Numbered from the stretch's first letter, positions 1 through 6,351 are shown. The stretch: DNA of 10,477 nt from Candidatus Eisenbergiella stercorigallinarum (GCA_019120525.1 DWUW01000364.1:1-10477), one strand, 5' to 3'. Notes: generated by a model not told the origin, from the letters alone. A program made the numbers and translations.

Positions 1-143
1 GTGGTGGTGCAGGTCTCGCAGGCCACGCGGCTCATGGGATCCTTCTCCATCAGCGCGTCCAGCACCGCGTCAGAGATCGCGTCGCACATTTTGTCGGGAT
101 GTCCTTCCGTCACGGATTCCGAAGTGAATAAATGTTTTTCCAT
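1..143 (-). CDS. metK: S-adenosylmethionine synthetase, N-terminal 47 residues (runs off the left edge)
   Basis: MetK joins methionine and ATP to make S-adenosylmethionine, the cell's main methyl donor, in the cytoplasm. Only the first 47 residues are in the window; the rest lies beyond position 1. The reading begins MEKHLFTSESVTEGHPDK, the near-invariant MetK N-terminus. His15 and Asp17 in EGHPDK match the ATP/Mg-binding residues of the family, and Glu43 in ACET matches the conserved metal/potassium-site glutamate. The ATG at 143-141 follows a GGAGG ribosome binding site 5 bases upstream, which abuts the U-tract of the riboswitch terminator. A SAM-I riboswitch and a TTGACA promoter lie directly upstream, so the gene should be switched off when its product is plentiful. 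Identification is very secure despite the truncation. Confidence 0.96.
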   Translation of the reverse strand, partial: MEKHLFTSESVTEGHPDKMCDAISDAVLDALMEKDPMSRVACETCTT

Positions 144-153
144 ACTTTCCTCC

Positions 154-182
154 AAAAAGAAAAAGCCCGCTATAAGCGGACC
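154..182 (-). terminator. Intrinsic terminator of the metK SAM riboswitch
   Basis: Read on the minus strand, arms 182-176 (GGTCCGC) and 170-164 (GCGGGCT) form a 7-bp stem with two G-U pairs and the loop TTATA. The stem is followed by the U-rich run TTTTTCTTTTT ending at 154, immediately before the metK ribosome binding site. This is the expression platform of the riboswitch. The sequence ATAAGAGG (211-204), which is the 3' strand of aptamer helix P1, can pair with CCGCTTAT (179-172) of the terminator with one mismatch. That gives a mutually exclusive antiterminator, the standard S-box OFF-switch design. Confidence 0.88.
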
Positions 183-203
183 CGATAAAAATGATAATCA
201 AAT

Positions 204-303
204 CCTCTTATTGTTCGATTACTCGCTCAGGTTGGCACCTTCCTCATCAGGGGTTGCCGTGGCTTCACAGGTCCTATGTACCTCCACCACTCTGAATAAG
301 AGA
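204..303 (-). promoter_or_regulatory. SAM-I (S-box) riboswitch aptamer controlling metK
   Basis: The minus strand shows the S-box core in order: CTCTTATTCAGAGTGGTGGAGG, then GTGAAGCCACGGCAACC, then AAGGTGCCAACCTGAGCGAG, then AATAAGAG. Helix P1 pairs CTCTTATT (303-296) with AATAAGAG (212-205). GGCAACC and GGTGCCAACCTGAG are hallmark conserved segments of this class. SAM binding stabilises P1, which frees the downstream terminator to form and stops transcription before metK; without SAM the P1 3' strand can form the antiterminator. The position directly ahead of a SAM synthetase gene fits feedback control. The class is assigned by eye from the conserved core; a covariance-model search was not run. 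Confidence 0.95.
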
Positions 304-343
304 TAGATACAATATTGAATTTTCTTATCTGGCTACGGTGACT

Positions 344-372
344 AGCTTACACCAAAGCGCCAGCTCTGTCAA
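344..372 (-). promoter_or_regulatory. Putative sigma-A promoter of metK
   Basis: On the minus strand there is a perfect -35 TTGACA (372-367), a 17-base spacer and a weak -10 TAAGCT (349-344). The predicted start of transcription, near 337, lies about 35 bases before the SAM-I aptamer, so the whole riboswitch would be in the leader. The -10 matches consensus at only three positions, so the assignment is tentative. Confidence 0.5.
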
Positions 373-495
373 TAGGCAGATGCGGCCGCTGTCCACCGGC
401 AGGCCAGAAGCCAGCAAACCGGCCGTTCCGGCCGCTTCGCGCCGGGCCGATCACTTGCCGGCCGGCACGTTCCCGCGCCATCCGCCGAACTGCCT
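373..495. other. GC-rich spacer between murA and metK with palindromes, no gene seen
   Basis: This stretch holds no credible reading frame with a ribosome binding site. It contains two strong palindromes: one at about 420-434, read on the minus strand as CGGCCG-GAA-CGGCCG, and the self-complementary GCCGGCCGGC at about 458-467. Neither is followed by a T-run on the minus strand, so they are poor intrinsic terminators. They may still slow or end murA transcripts, or be members of a GGCCGG-rich intergenic sequence family seen elsewhere in the window. Confidence 0.4.
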
Positions 496-1788
496 TCAGC
501 TGACTTTAAAGCGGAATTTCTTCACTTCACGCTCATTATCTACCTTCTCGATCTGCGCGCCGAGGCTGCGCAGCTTCTCCGGGAAATTCTCATACCCTCT
601 TTCAATATAGCGGATATCGTCCACCGTGGAGACGCCTTCGGCCGCAAGGGCAGCGATCACCAGGGCCGCGCCCGCGCGCAGGTCAGGGGCCGTGATCCCG
701 GCGCCGGTATAGCGGGATACGCCGTCGATGATGGCGGTATTCCCCTCCACCTTGATACTCGCGCCCATCCGGGTGAGCTCGTCCACATATTTGAAGCGGT
801 TTTCAAAAATGCTCTCCGTCACAATGCTGGTTCCCTGGGAAAGTCCCAGCGTCACGGTAATCTGCGGCTGCATGTCCGTAGGGAATCCGGGGTAGGGAAG
901 CGTTTTTACATGCGTGTGCTTCAAAGGCCTGGAAGCGACGACCCGCACGGCGTCGTCGGACTCCTCCACCTCGCAGCCGATCTCCATGAGCTTGGCGCTG
1001 ATGGATTCCAGATGCTTCGGGATCACATTCTTCACCGTCACATCCCCTCTGGTGGCGGCCGCCGCGAACATGAAGGTACCCGCCTCGATCTGGTCGGGAA
1101 TGATGGTATATTCCGTCTTATGGAGCTTCTGTACGCCGCGGATGCGGATCACATCCGTTCCGGCGCCCTTGATATTGGCTCCCATACTGTTCAGGAAATT
1201 GGCAAGGTCGACCACATGGGGCTCCTTGGCCGCGTTTTCAATGATCGTAAGGCCGTCCGCAAGCGCCGCGGCCATCATCACGTTGATGGTCGCTCCCACG
1301 CTGACCACGTCCATATAGAGATGGCATCCCTTTAAGGCACTGGCCTCCGTAATGATCAGGCCGTGTTCGATGCGAACATCGGCGCCCAGCGCGCGGAAGC
1401 CCTTGATATGCTGGTCGATGGGGCGGCTTCCGATATTGCAGCCGCCAGGGAGCGCCACCTCCGCCTTTTTATACTTGCCGAGAAGCGCTCCAAGAAGATA
1501 ATAGGAAGCCCGTATCTTCTTGATATAATCATCCTCGATCACCAGGTCGTGGATCTGTCCCCCGTTGATCTTCACCGTATGCCTGTCCACCCGGTCCACC
1601 AGCACCCCGATGCTCTGCATCGCCTGCAGGAGGATATTGGTATCCCGCACATCCGGCATGTTCTCGATCAGGACCGTCTCGTCCGTCATCACGGAGGCTG
1701 CAAGAATTGCAAGCGCCGCGTTCTTCGCGCCGCCGATCTCCACTTCGCCTACCAGCGGATTCCCGCCGCAAACCACATATTGTTCCAT
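496..1788 (-). CDS. murA: UDP-N-acetylglucosamine 1-carboxyvinyltransferase MurA
   Basis: MurA transfers enolpyruvate from PEP to UDP-GlcNAc, the first committed step of peptidoglycan precursor synthesis in the cytoplasm and the target of fosfomycin. The chosen 430-residue protein is close to the usual family length. Landmarks fall at nearly the E. coli positions: Lys22-Asn23 in GGAKNAAL, the catalytic Cys at 117 in LPGGCNIGSRPIDQH, Asp305 in PYPGFPTDMQPQ, and Arg397 in YIERGYE. Cys rather than Asp at the active site predicts fosfomycin sensitivity of this enzyme. The ATG at 1788 was chosen because it has GAGG six bases upstream and MEQY is a typical start; an ATG nine codons upstream (1815) has its GAGGG only two bases away. 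Many Bacillota carry two MurA paralogues, and which one this is cannot be told here. It lies upstream of metK on the same strand but has its own leader and candidate promoters. Confidence 0.97.
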   Translation of the reverse strand: MEQYVVCGGNPLVGEVEIGGAKNAALAILAASVMTDETVLIENMPDVRDTNILLQAMQSIGVLVDRVDRHTVKINGGQIHDLVIEDDYIKKIRASYYLLGALLGKYKKAEVALPGGCNIGSRPIDQHIKGFRALGADVRIEHGLIITEASALKGCHLYMDVVSVGATINVMMAAALADGLTIIENAAKEPHVVDLANFLNSMGANIKGAGTDVIRIRGVQKLHKTEYTIIPDQIEAGTFMFAAAATRGDVTVKNVIPKHLESISAKLMEIGCEVEESDDAVRVVASRPLKHTHVKTLPYPGFPTDMQPQITVTLGLSQGTSIVTESIFENRFKYVDELTRMGASIKVEGNTAIIDGVSRYTGAGITAPDLRAGAALVIAALAAEGVSTVDDIRYIERGYENFPEKLRSLGAQIEKVDNEREVKKFRFKVS

Positions 1789-1920
1789 CTTCGACCTCAC
1801 AGGGATATCAGGCATATCCCTCTATCCAAACAGGCGCCCCGAAAACATCCGGCCTCCGGGAACGCCGCCATAAACCGCTTTTTCGCCATCCCGGCCAGCC
1901 GGGACGCTTCCTTAAAAACT

Positions 1921-1951
1921 ATTATAAACGGATGCTTTTTCTTTCATGCAA
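1921..1951 (-). promoter_or_regulatory. Candidate proximal promoter of murA (P2)
   Basis: On the minus strand there is a perfect -10 TATAAT (1926-1921) with TTGCAT (1951-1946) as a possible -35. The 19-base spacer is longer than ideal. Initiation here would leave a leader of about 125 bases before murA. It competes as an explanation with the distal candidate at 1990-2019. Confidence 0.4.
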
Positions 1952-1989
1952 ATGACATTTAGTAAAATCTGACATACGAAATCTGAATT

Positions 1990-2019
1990 ATTATACCATG
2001 TATACAAAAGATATGCCAG
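1990..2019 (-). promoter_or_regulatory. Candidate distal promoter of murA (P1)
   Basis: On the minus strand there is a perfect -10 TATAAT (1995-1990) with CTGGCA (2019-2014, 4 of 6 matches to TTGACA) at an 18-base spacing. The resulting murA leader would be about 195 bases long. It includes a strong hairpin, TCCCGGC-TG-GCCGGGA, near 1888-1903. The function of the long leader is unknown; no known riboswitch class was recognised in it. Confidence 0.45.
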
Positions 2020-2092
2020 CCATAAATCCAAAAGGGATTATAGCACATTTTCCCGGTTTGTAAACAGTTTTTATCCGGAAGCTTTAAACGGG

Positions 2093-2118
2093 GCCTGAAA
2101 CAGAAGCCTGAAACGGAA
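2093..2118. repeat. Two-copy 13-base tandem repeat
   Basis: The unit GCCTGAAACAGAA (2093-2105) is followed directly by GCCTGAAACGGAA (2106-2118), differing at one base, and then by the start of a third copy (GCCT). It lies in the intergenic space between the peptidase gene end and the murA promoters. With only two copies it is likely a local slippage duplication. Confidence 0.6.
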
Positions 2119-2162
2119 GCCTCTGGCAGCGCCCCGGCAGGATATCCTTCGGGGAAAGAGGC
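2118..2162 (-). terminator. Probable terminator of the coiled-coil/flavin reductase/M23 operon
   Basis: On the minus strand a long nested hairpin begins right at the peptidase stop codon. The outer arms GCCTCT and AGAGGC pair, and inside them CCCCG pairs with CGGGG around the palindrome AGGATATCCT. The following bases, TTCCGTTT, are only a weak U-tract, so termination may be partial. Its position exactly at the end of the operon supports the role. Confidence 0.5.
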
Positions 2163-3746
2163 TCACTCCAGATAATCCACCGCATTGACGGCGGAACCGT
2201 TGATCCGGATCTCAAAGTGCAGGTGAGGCCCCGTACTTCTTCCCGTATTTCCGCTCAGGGCGATCCGTTCTCCCTGGTCCACATGCTCTCCCACGCTTAC
2301 CAGCACCCTGCTCAGATGGGCATACCGGGTTTCCCTGCCTCCCTCATGCTGGATATAGACCACATATCCGTAGCCGCTGGCCCAGCCTGCCCGGGTCACA
2401 GTGCCTCCGCAGGAAGCCACTACAGCCGTCCCCACAGGCGTCGCCCAGTCTGTTCCCTGATGATTGGTGGACGCCCCGGCTGTGGGCGCGCTGCGCCTGC
2501 CATAGCTGGAGGTCAGGACGCCGCCGGAAATGGGTTTGATGAAGGTGGGAGGGATCCGCGTCCCCTTTCGGACGATCTTCGGGACCGCTTCAAAATCCAC
2601 CTCCTCCAGAACAATCTCGTCGGAAAGCTCCTGGCCGTTCCGGAAGGTTTTCACTGCCGCCACCTTCCGATGGCCCTCGGACGGCTCCTGTACCGTCTCC
2701 TCCTGGTTGGTGTACCACTCGTCCACATCCACATACTCCACAGGAGCGTTGTAATTCTCCTCCTCATATACCAGTTCCCGGTGAATGACGGAAAGCTCCG
2801 GTTCCGGAACGGTAATGATCAGTTCCTGCCCGGCCCGGATGATGGAATTTTCATCCTCCAGAGAGGGATTGATGGCGATCAGGTCCTCCATGGGCAGAGA
2901 ATGCTCCAAAGCGATTTCGGAAAGGGTATCTCCGGGCTGGATCTCGTAGATCTCCTCTTTTGCCTGCTCGTTCATCACCTGCTCCACTGCCTCCGCAAGC
3001 GGGGTAAGCTCCTCTTCTGTCAGATAAGCCTCCGTCACCTCCACGATATCCGCGAATTCCAGGCCCACCAGCCCGTAATCCAGCTCTTCAAAGCTCCTTG
3101 TCCGGGCAGGCTCCGCCTGTGCGAGCGTTTCCGCGAAAAAAGCCTCCAGTCCGGCCCCTTCCCTGCTTTCCCCTTCTTCCAGCTCCTCCGTCCGGCAGAC
3201 GGACGCCGTCAGCACGTTCAGCTCTCTCCCCGGATCCACGTTCAGCTCCACCGTATACTGGTCTTTCGTATCGTATCGATCCAGGCAGGCATCCAAAAGC
3301 TCCAGGACCTCGCCGCTGGACCGTAAATTTACCGTATATTCGTTGATCTTAACGGTATAGGCGCGCTGCAGGATATCCAGGACGCTGTCCTCCAGGATTC
3401 CCTGCAGCTGATCCCGGATCCCTTCCCGCGTATCCACCCGCCCAAACAGCTCCGTCCGCCCCCGGTATTCCAGCTCCGTTTCCGCAAAAACCATGTCTCC
3501 CGAAGCCGCATCCCCTTTTTCGGAAGCAACCGCTGCCCTCGCCCGGGCAAGAAGCGCATCCGTCTCCTCCGGTTCTTCCGTGAGCCCCGCGTACCTGCCG
3601 TTCAGCCAGATCTCATATACATTATTTTCCTCCGGTTCAAACGCCGGGAAAGAAGGCACAAAAAGGACAGCGGCTGCGAAAACGCAGAACGCCGTCAGGA
3701 TAAACTGCGCCCGTATTCTTTTGTAGTACCTCGTCAATCCCTTCAT
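2163..3746 (-). CDS. Membrane-anchored LysM-G5-M23 peptidoglycan endopeptidase
   Basis: This is a 527-residue cell-surface M23-family zinc peptidase that should cut peptide cross-bridges in peptidoglycan. A basic N-terminus is followed by one membrane segment (about 15-33), then a long acidic region, a LysM domain (about 267-313, with IYEIQPGDTLSEIA) that binds glycan, a G5-like domain (about 315-395), and a C-terminal M23 domain (about 407-523). All expected catalytic residues are visible: His429 and Asp433 in NHQGTD and His510 in HLHFEI as zinc ligands, with His477 (YAHLS) and His508 as catalytic histidines. It should therefore be active, unlike degenerate EnvC/NlpD-type relatives. It is the last gene of a three-gene operon: its ATG overlaps the flavin reductase stop as ATGA, and its own ribosome binding site is weak (GGAA), suggesting translational coupling. 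A hairpin follows the stop. The natural substrate bond is not deducible. Confidence 0.93.
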   Translation of the reverse strand: MKGLTRYYKRIRAQFILTAFCVFAAAVLFVPSFPAFEPEENNVYEIWLNGRYAGLTEEPEETDALLARARAAVASEKGDAASGDMVFAETELEYRGRTELFGRVDTREGIRDQLQGILEDSVLDILQRAYTVKINEYTVNLRSSGEVLELLDACLDRYDTKDQYTVELNVDPGRELNVLTASVCRTEELEEGESREGAGLEAFFAETLAQAEPARTRSFEELDYGLVGLEFADIVEVTEAYLTEEELTPLAEAVEQVMNEQAKEEIYEIQPGDTLSEIALEHSLPMEDLIAINPSLEDENSIIRAGQELIITVPEPELSVIHRELVYEEENYNAPVEYVDVDEWYTNQEETVQEPSEGHRKVAAVKTFRNGQELSDEIVLEEVDFEAVPKIVRKGTRIPPTFIKPISGGVLTSSYGRRSAPTAGASTNHQGTDWATPVGTAVVASCGGTVTRAGWASGYGYVVYIQHEGGRETRYAHLSRVLVSVGEHVDQGERIALSGNTGRSTGPHLHFEIRINGSAVNAVDYLE

Positions 3747-4381
3747 GTATGCTTCCGTCCCGTCTTTTTCTTCGCTACGCTGAAGCCGAATTTCCCGGCT
3801 TCCTTCCCCAGGGAAAAATAAGTCCCGTGGGAATAGCAGACCGGCCCTGCCTGGTCCAGGCGGAAGCTCCCTTTCTCATCCAGATACGCCTCATCCACGC
3901 TGACGGAAACCACCCTTGCCACAAACATGATATGGCTTCCCAGAGCCAGCTCCTTTTCCACCCGGCACTCCAGGTTCACTGGGCTTTCCCCGATCAGAGG
4001 GGCCTTTACCTGCCTCGCCGGAACGGGCGTCAGCCCGGCCTCTTTCCACTTGTCCACATCCCTGCCGCTCTTCACTCCGCACAGGTCGGCGGCGCGCGCC
4101 AGGGCTTCCGTCGTCAGGTTCACCACAAATTCCCCGGTCTCCCGGATCATGCGGCAGGAATACCGTTCCGGCCGGACGGAGATGGAAAGCATGGGCGGAT
4201 TGGTGCAGACGGTGCCCGTCCAGGCAACCGTCAGGATATTCGTCCTTCCCTCTGAATCGATACAGCTCACCATTACGACAGGCAGCGGATACAGCATATT
4301 TCCCGGCTTCCATTCCTGCTTTTTTGCCTTTTTTTTCGGCTCTGCCTGCTTTTGTCCGCTTCCGTTTCTTTCTTTTCTCAT
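3743..4381 (-). CDS. Flavin reductase-like FMN-binding protein (flavoredoxin type)
   Basis: This 212-residue protein carries the flavin reductase-like split-barrel domain (DIM6/NTAB or flavoredoxin group), which binds FMN and typically reduces it or passes electrons. The domain spans about 27-190. It opens with PGNMLYPLPVVMVSC (26-40), continues with NILTVAWTGTVCTNPP, the segment that typically cradles the flavin phosphate, and has SVRPERYSCRMI and EFVVNLTTE further on. The first 25 residues are lysine-rich and outside the domain. Its ATG overlaps the stop of the upstream coiled-coil gene as ATGA, its stop overlaps the peptidase start in the same way, and its ribosome binding site is weak, so translation is probably coupled to its neighbours. 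The electron donor and acceptor cannot be named. The pairing with a cell-wall peptidase is unexplained. Confidence 0.88.
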   Translation of the reverse strand: MRKERNGSGQKQAEPKKKAKKQEWKPGNMLYPLPVVMVSCIDSEGRTNILTVAWTGTVCTNPPMLSISVRPERYSCRMIRETGEFVVNLTTEALARAADLCGVKSGRDVDKWKEAGLTPVPARQVKAPLIGESPVNLECRVEKELALGSHIMFVARVVSVSVDEAYLDEKGSFRLDQAGPVCYSHGTYFSLGKEAGKFGFSVAKKKTGRKHT

Positions 4382-5133
4382 ATTCCAAGTATTCCCAATA
4401 TCTGAAGGATAAACAGCACCACATTCGCGAAAGCCGCCGCCAATGTGAAGATCAGCAGGATCCTGGTCCCCTTTTCCGACTTCTTCAGCTCCTCGGTCTG
4501 CTTCTTTACCTCTTCCACCACCACGGCCTGCACATTCCGGTACACCTTCACATTTTCCTTATGGTTAAAGTCATCCGTCTGCTTCTGCATTTCACGCAGG
4601 CTTTCCGTCTGCGCGGCAAGCATCTGTCCGATCTCGTCCACCCGCTTCGCGGCCTCCAGGTTCCTGTCGTTAACCTCCCTGATCCTGGAAAGCCCTTCTT
4701 CCGCCAGACGGCGGATCTGTTCCGCGCTCTTTTCCGCCACCCCGTCAAGCTGCCGGACAGCTTCGCCGGACAGGCTTCCGATCTGCTCCAGCGCTTCCTG
4801 TGACACCTGGTTCAGCTTCCCCTCCCCGGCCGCCGAAAACCTCCGCAGCCCCGAAGAGCATTCCTGTCCCAGATGCTGGATCCCCTGCAGGCTTTCCTCC
4901 GCCAGCTTCTGCATCCCGGCCGCGCTTTCCTCCGTCAGGGACTGGATCCCTGCCGCGCTCTTATCCGTATACCGCTGGATCACGTCCAGCGTTTCCACAT
5001 TCTTCATATTGGCCTTGCGCATCTCCTGCAGATAGCCGTCATATTCCACCAGCTGGTTCCGCAGACGCTTTGCCTCCTGCGCGTCCCAGGATCCGCGCGG
5101 GTTCCCTGCCATCTGATCCTTATAATTTTCCAT
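4378..5133 (-). CDS. Unrecognised tail-anchored coiled-coil protein with 11-residue repeats
   Basis: I do not recognise this 251-residue protein. It is almost wholly alpha-helical and charged. From residue 62 it has four consecutive 11-residue repeats (GIQSLTEESAA, GMQKLAEESLQ, GIQHLGQECSS, GLRRFSAAGEG) with glycine first, a hydrophobic residue second and a hydrophobic fifth. Further imperfect helical repeats run to about 185, as in right-handed hendecad coiled coils. A conserved-looking stretch with KENVKVYRNVQAVVVEEVKKQ (about 192-212) precedes a single C-terminal membrane segment (about 223-249), so it looks tail-anchored with the coil in the cytoplasm. The ATG at 5133 was preferred over an upstream in-frame start at 5196 because AGGAGG lies at good spacing. 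It is first in the operon with the flavin reductase and M23 peptidase. The coil resembles signalling domains of chemotaxis receptors only superficially; no receptor tip motif is seen. Confidence 0.85.
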   Translation of the reverse strand: MENYKDQMAGNPRGSWDAQEAKRLRNQLVEYDGYLQEMRKANMKNVETLDVIQRYTDKSAAGIQSLTEESAAGMQKLAEESLQGIQHLGQECSSGLRRFSAAGEGKLNQVSQEALEQIGSLSGEAVRQLDGVAEKSAEQIRRLAEEGLSRIREVNDRNLEAAKRVDEIGQMLAAQTESLREMQKQTDDFNHKENVKVYRNVQAVVVEEVKKQTEELKKSEKGTRILLIFTLAAAFANVVLFILQILGILGI

Positions 5134-5235
5134 ATGCGAAGCCCTCCTGCATGGTTTTCCCTTTTCCCGGCCCCCTGCCGGGGCTGGCTGCCCCATCCGC
5201 GGGCGGCAGCAAAAACGCCGGTTTCGACTTTTTTC

Positions 5236-5264
5236 ATTCTAACATTCTTCCGGCCATTTTACAA
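5236..5264 (-). promoter_or_regulatory. Promoter of the three-gene coiled-coil/flavin reductase/M23 operon
   Basis: On the minus strand there is -35 TTGTAA (5264-5259), an exact 17-base spacer and -10 TAGAAT (5241-5236). It matches the sigma-A consensus well (4 of 6 and 5 of 6). The leader to the ATG at 5133 would be about 95 bases, GC-rich, with no recognised regulatory RNA. Confidence 0.7.
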
Positions 5265-5509
5265 CCGCCGTTTCCTTTTCGTTTTTGTATATTTTGCACT
5301 GTTTTGTTTTTCTGCCATTTCATTTTTTATGAAAGTTAACTACATATTCATATGGAGTTCACACTTTATTCACATTCTATTGCTATACTGTATTCATCAG
5401 TTAAGGAACAGGACGTTATTTCTTTTGCAGACAAAGATAAATTTTTTCATAATAGCTCCGGCGCCGAAAGGTGTCGGGGCACTCCTCTTTTTATGGGGCT
5501 TTTTCCCCC
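5265..5509. other. AT-rich intergenic region between relQ and the operon promoter
   Basis: This spacer is markedly more AT-rich than its surroundings between about 5270 and 5455. It holds a possible 17-codon ORF (5397-5450, minus) and part of a nested hairpin. A plus-strand TATACT at 5384-5389 resembles a -10 element but lacks a good -35 and has no plus-strand gene to serve. No known RNA family was recognised. Confidence 0.4.
5397..5450 (-). CDS. Possible 17-residue micro-ORF downstream of relQ
   Basis: An ATG at 5450 has GGAG five bases upstream and opens a short frame reading MKKFIFVCKRNNVLFLN before TGA. It sits in the AT-rich spacer behind the relQ terminator, about 150 bases upstream of the next operon promoter. 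The same frame is open upstream into the end of relQ, so the good spacing could be chance. No promoter of its own is clear. It is listed because the start signal is good, but it is probably not a real gene. Confidence 0.2.
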   Translation of the reverse strand: MKKFIFVCKRNNVLFLN

Positions 5510-5518
5510 AAAAAAGAG
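5485..5518. repeat. Nested inverted repeat (13 pairs, one bulge) behind relQ
   Basis: On the plus strand CTCTTTTT (5485-5492) pairs with AAAAAGAG (5511-5518), and TGGGG (5494-5498) pairs with CCCCA (5506-5510). A5493 is bulged and the loop is CTTTTTC. One arm contains the T-run of the relQ terminator, so a read-through transcript would fold into this second hairpin. It could act as a back-up stop or a 3'-end stabiliser. Confidence 0.65.
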
Positions 5519-5540
5519 CAGCTGTACATCGCTGTACAGC
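5510..5540 (-). terminator. Intrinsic terminator of relQ
   Basis: On the minus strand a perfect 8-bp stem, GCTGTACA-GCGA-TGTACAGC (5540-5521), starts four bases after the relQ stop codon. It is followed by TGCTC and then a run of six T residues (5515-5510). The few bases between stem and T-run make it slightly imperfect, but its placement and strength make it a convincing terminator. Confidence 0.75.
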
Positions 5541-5544
5541 CGCC

Positions 5545-6204
5545 CTACAGGTTCCCATCCTCCTGCCCCTTCTCTTCTCCCAGGCTCTGGATCTCTTCAT
5601 TCAGCGCAAGCATCCGGGCATCCAGCTGCGAAACCATCTTCGCGCACTCCACCAGCTCCCTTCGGATATGCTCCGGCGCCTTCCCTTCAAATTTATAATT
5701 GATCTTGTGCTCCAGGCTCGCCCAGAAATCCATGGCGACGGTGCGGATCTGGATCTCCACCTTCACGTCCACGATCCGGTCCGACAGGTAAACCGGAACC
5801 GTGACCAGCATATGGTAGCTCTTATAGCCGCTCTCCTTGGGATGGCGGATGTAGTCCTTCACGGAGATAACCCGCACATCACTCTGGCTGCGCAGCATGT
5901 CCGCGATCCGGTAAATATCCGAGGTAAACGAACAGATCACACGGATGCCGGCAATATCGTTGATATACTTCACCATATTCTCAATGGTGGATTCATAACC
6001 GTAGCGCCTCAGCTTCTTTACAATGCTTTCCGAGGTCTTGATCCTCGACTTGATATGCTCGATCGGATTATAACGGTGCACATGCTGGAACTCATCGTTG
6101 AGGATCTCCAGCTTCGTATTGATCTGCTTGAGCGCCGCATGATATACCAGCATGGCCTCCTGCCAGCTGTCCACCTGATCTTCTCTGTCCACTGCGAATT
6201 CCAT
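5545..6204 (-). CDS. relQ: Small alarmone synthetase, RelQ/YjbM type
   Basis: This enzyme transfers pyrophosphate from ATP to GTP or GDP, making the stringent-response alarmones (p)ppGpp in the cytoplasm. At 219 residues it has only the synthetase domain. It lacks the HD hydrolase, TGS and ACT domains of long Rel proteins, so it can make but not destroy the alarmone. Landmarks are NPIEHIKSRIK (about 46-56), INDIAGIRVICSF (81-93), the substrate-binding KESGYKSYH (123-131), and VEIQIRTVAMDFWASLEH (149-166) with the catalytic-site Glu150. These match Bacillus subtilis RelQ closely, and the helical C-terminal tail is also RelQ-like. Such enzymes are usually controlled by transcription and, for RelQ, by allosteric pppGpp binding in a tetramer. 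The ATG at 6204 was chosen over an upstream start at 6288 because GAGG lies five bases before it. It is transcribed divergently from a small unknown gene and ends in an intrinsic terminator. Confidence 0.94.
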   Translation of the reverse strand: MEFAVDREDQVDSWQEAMLVYHAALKQINTKLEILNDEFQHVHRYNPIEHIKSRIKTSESIVKKLRRYGYESTIENMVKYINDIAGIRVICSFTSDIYRIADMLRSQSDVRVISVKDYIRHPKESGYKSYHMLVTVPVYLSDRIVDVKVEIQIRTVAMDFWASLEHKINYKFEGKAPEHIRRELVECAKMVSQLDARMLALNEEIQSLGEEKGQEDGNL

Positions 6205-6309
6205 GGCTACCTCATTCTGAAACGTTTCCCGACGGGTGACAGGCTGAAAAAATGCAGCCGGACATAACCAAAATCTGCCCGCCCGCACTCAGCCGGTTGA
6301 TTCCTAATC

Positions 6310-6339
6310 ATTATAACACAGTTTCCCTTTCCATGGGAA
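6310..6339 (-). promoter_or_regulatory. Candidate promoter of relQ
   Basis: On the minus strand there is a perfect -10 TATAAT (6315-6310) with TTCCCA (6339-6334, 4 of 6 matches) as -35 at an 18-base spacing. Its upstream edge is 12 bases from the -35 of the plus-strand promoter at 6352-6380, so one regulator could affect both. The leader to the relQ ATG is about 100 bases. Confidence 0.55.
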
Positions 6340-6351
6340 TAATTTTGCGGG

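Noticed and set aside
910..1335. Plus-strand open frames inside murA
   Set aside because: They are antisense shadows of the conserved MurA reading frame, with no domain signature.
1794..1882. A 29-30 codon frame in the murA leader ending at the murA ribosome binding site
   Set aside because: Its stop overlaps the murA ribosome binding site, which would suit a coupled leader peptide, but its own ATG has no ribosome binding site and sits in a hairpin arm.
2217..3326. A 369-codon open frame on the plus strand
   Set aside because: It is entirely antisense to the LysM-G5-M23 peptidase, which has intact domains and catalytic residues. The translation looks like no protein family.
5384..5389. Plus-strand TATACT as a promoter -10
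   Set aside because: No acceptable -35 lies at 16-18 bases, and no plus-strand gene follows.
5352..5702. A 116-codon plus-strand frame starting in the relQ spacer
   Set aside because: There is no ribosome binding site, it runs antisense into relQ, and the second half is proline/serine-rich as expected of shadow translation.
4873..6267. A 464-codon open frame on the plus strand
   Set aside because: It lies antisense across both the coiled-coil gene and relQ and through the intergenic region, its composition is low-quality (histidine- and leucine-rich), and there is no plausible ribosome binding site. It is an overlap artefact of GC-rich coding sequence.
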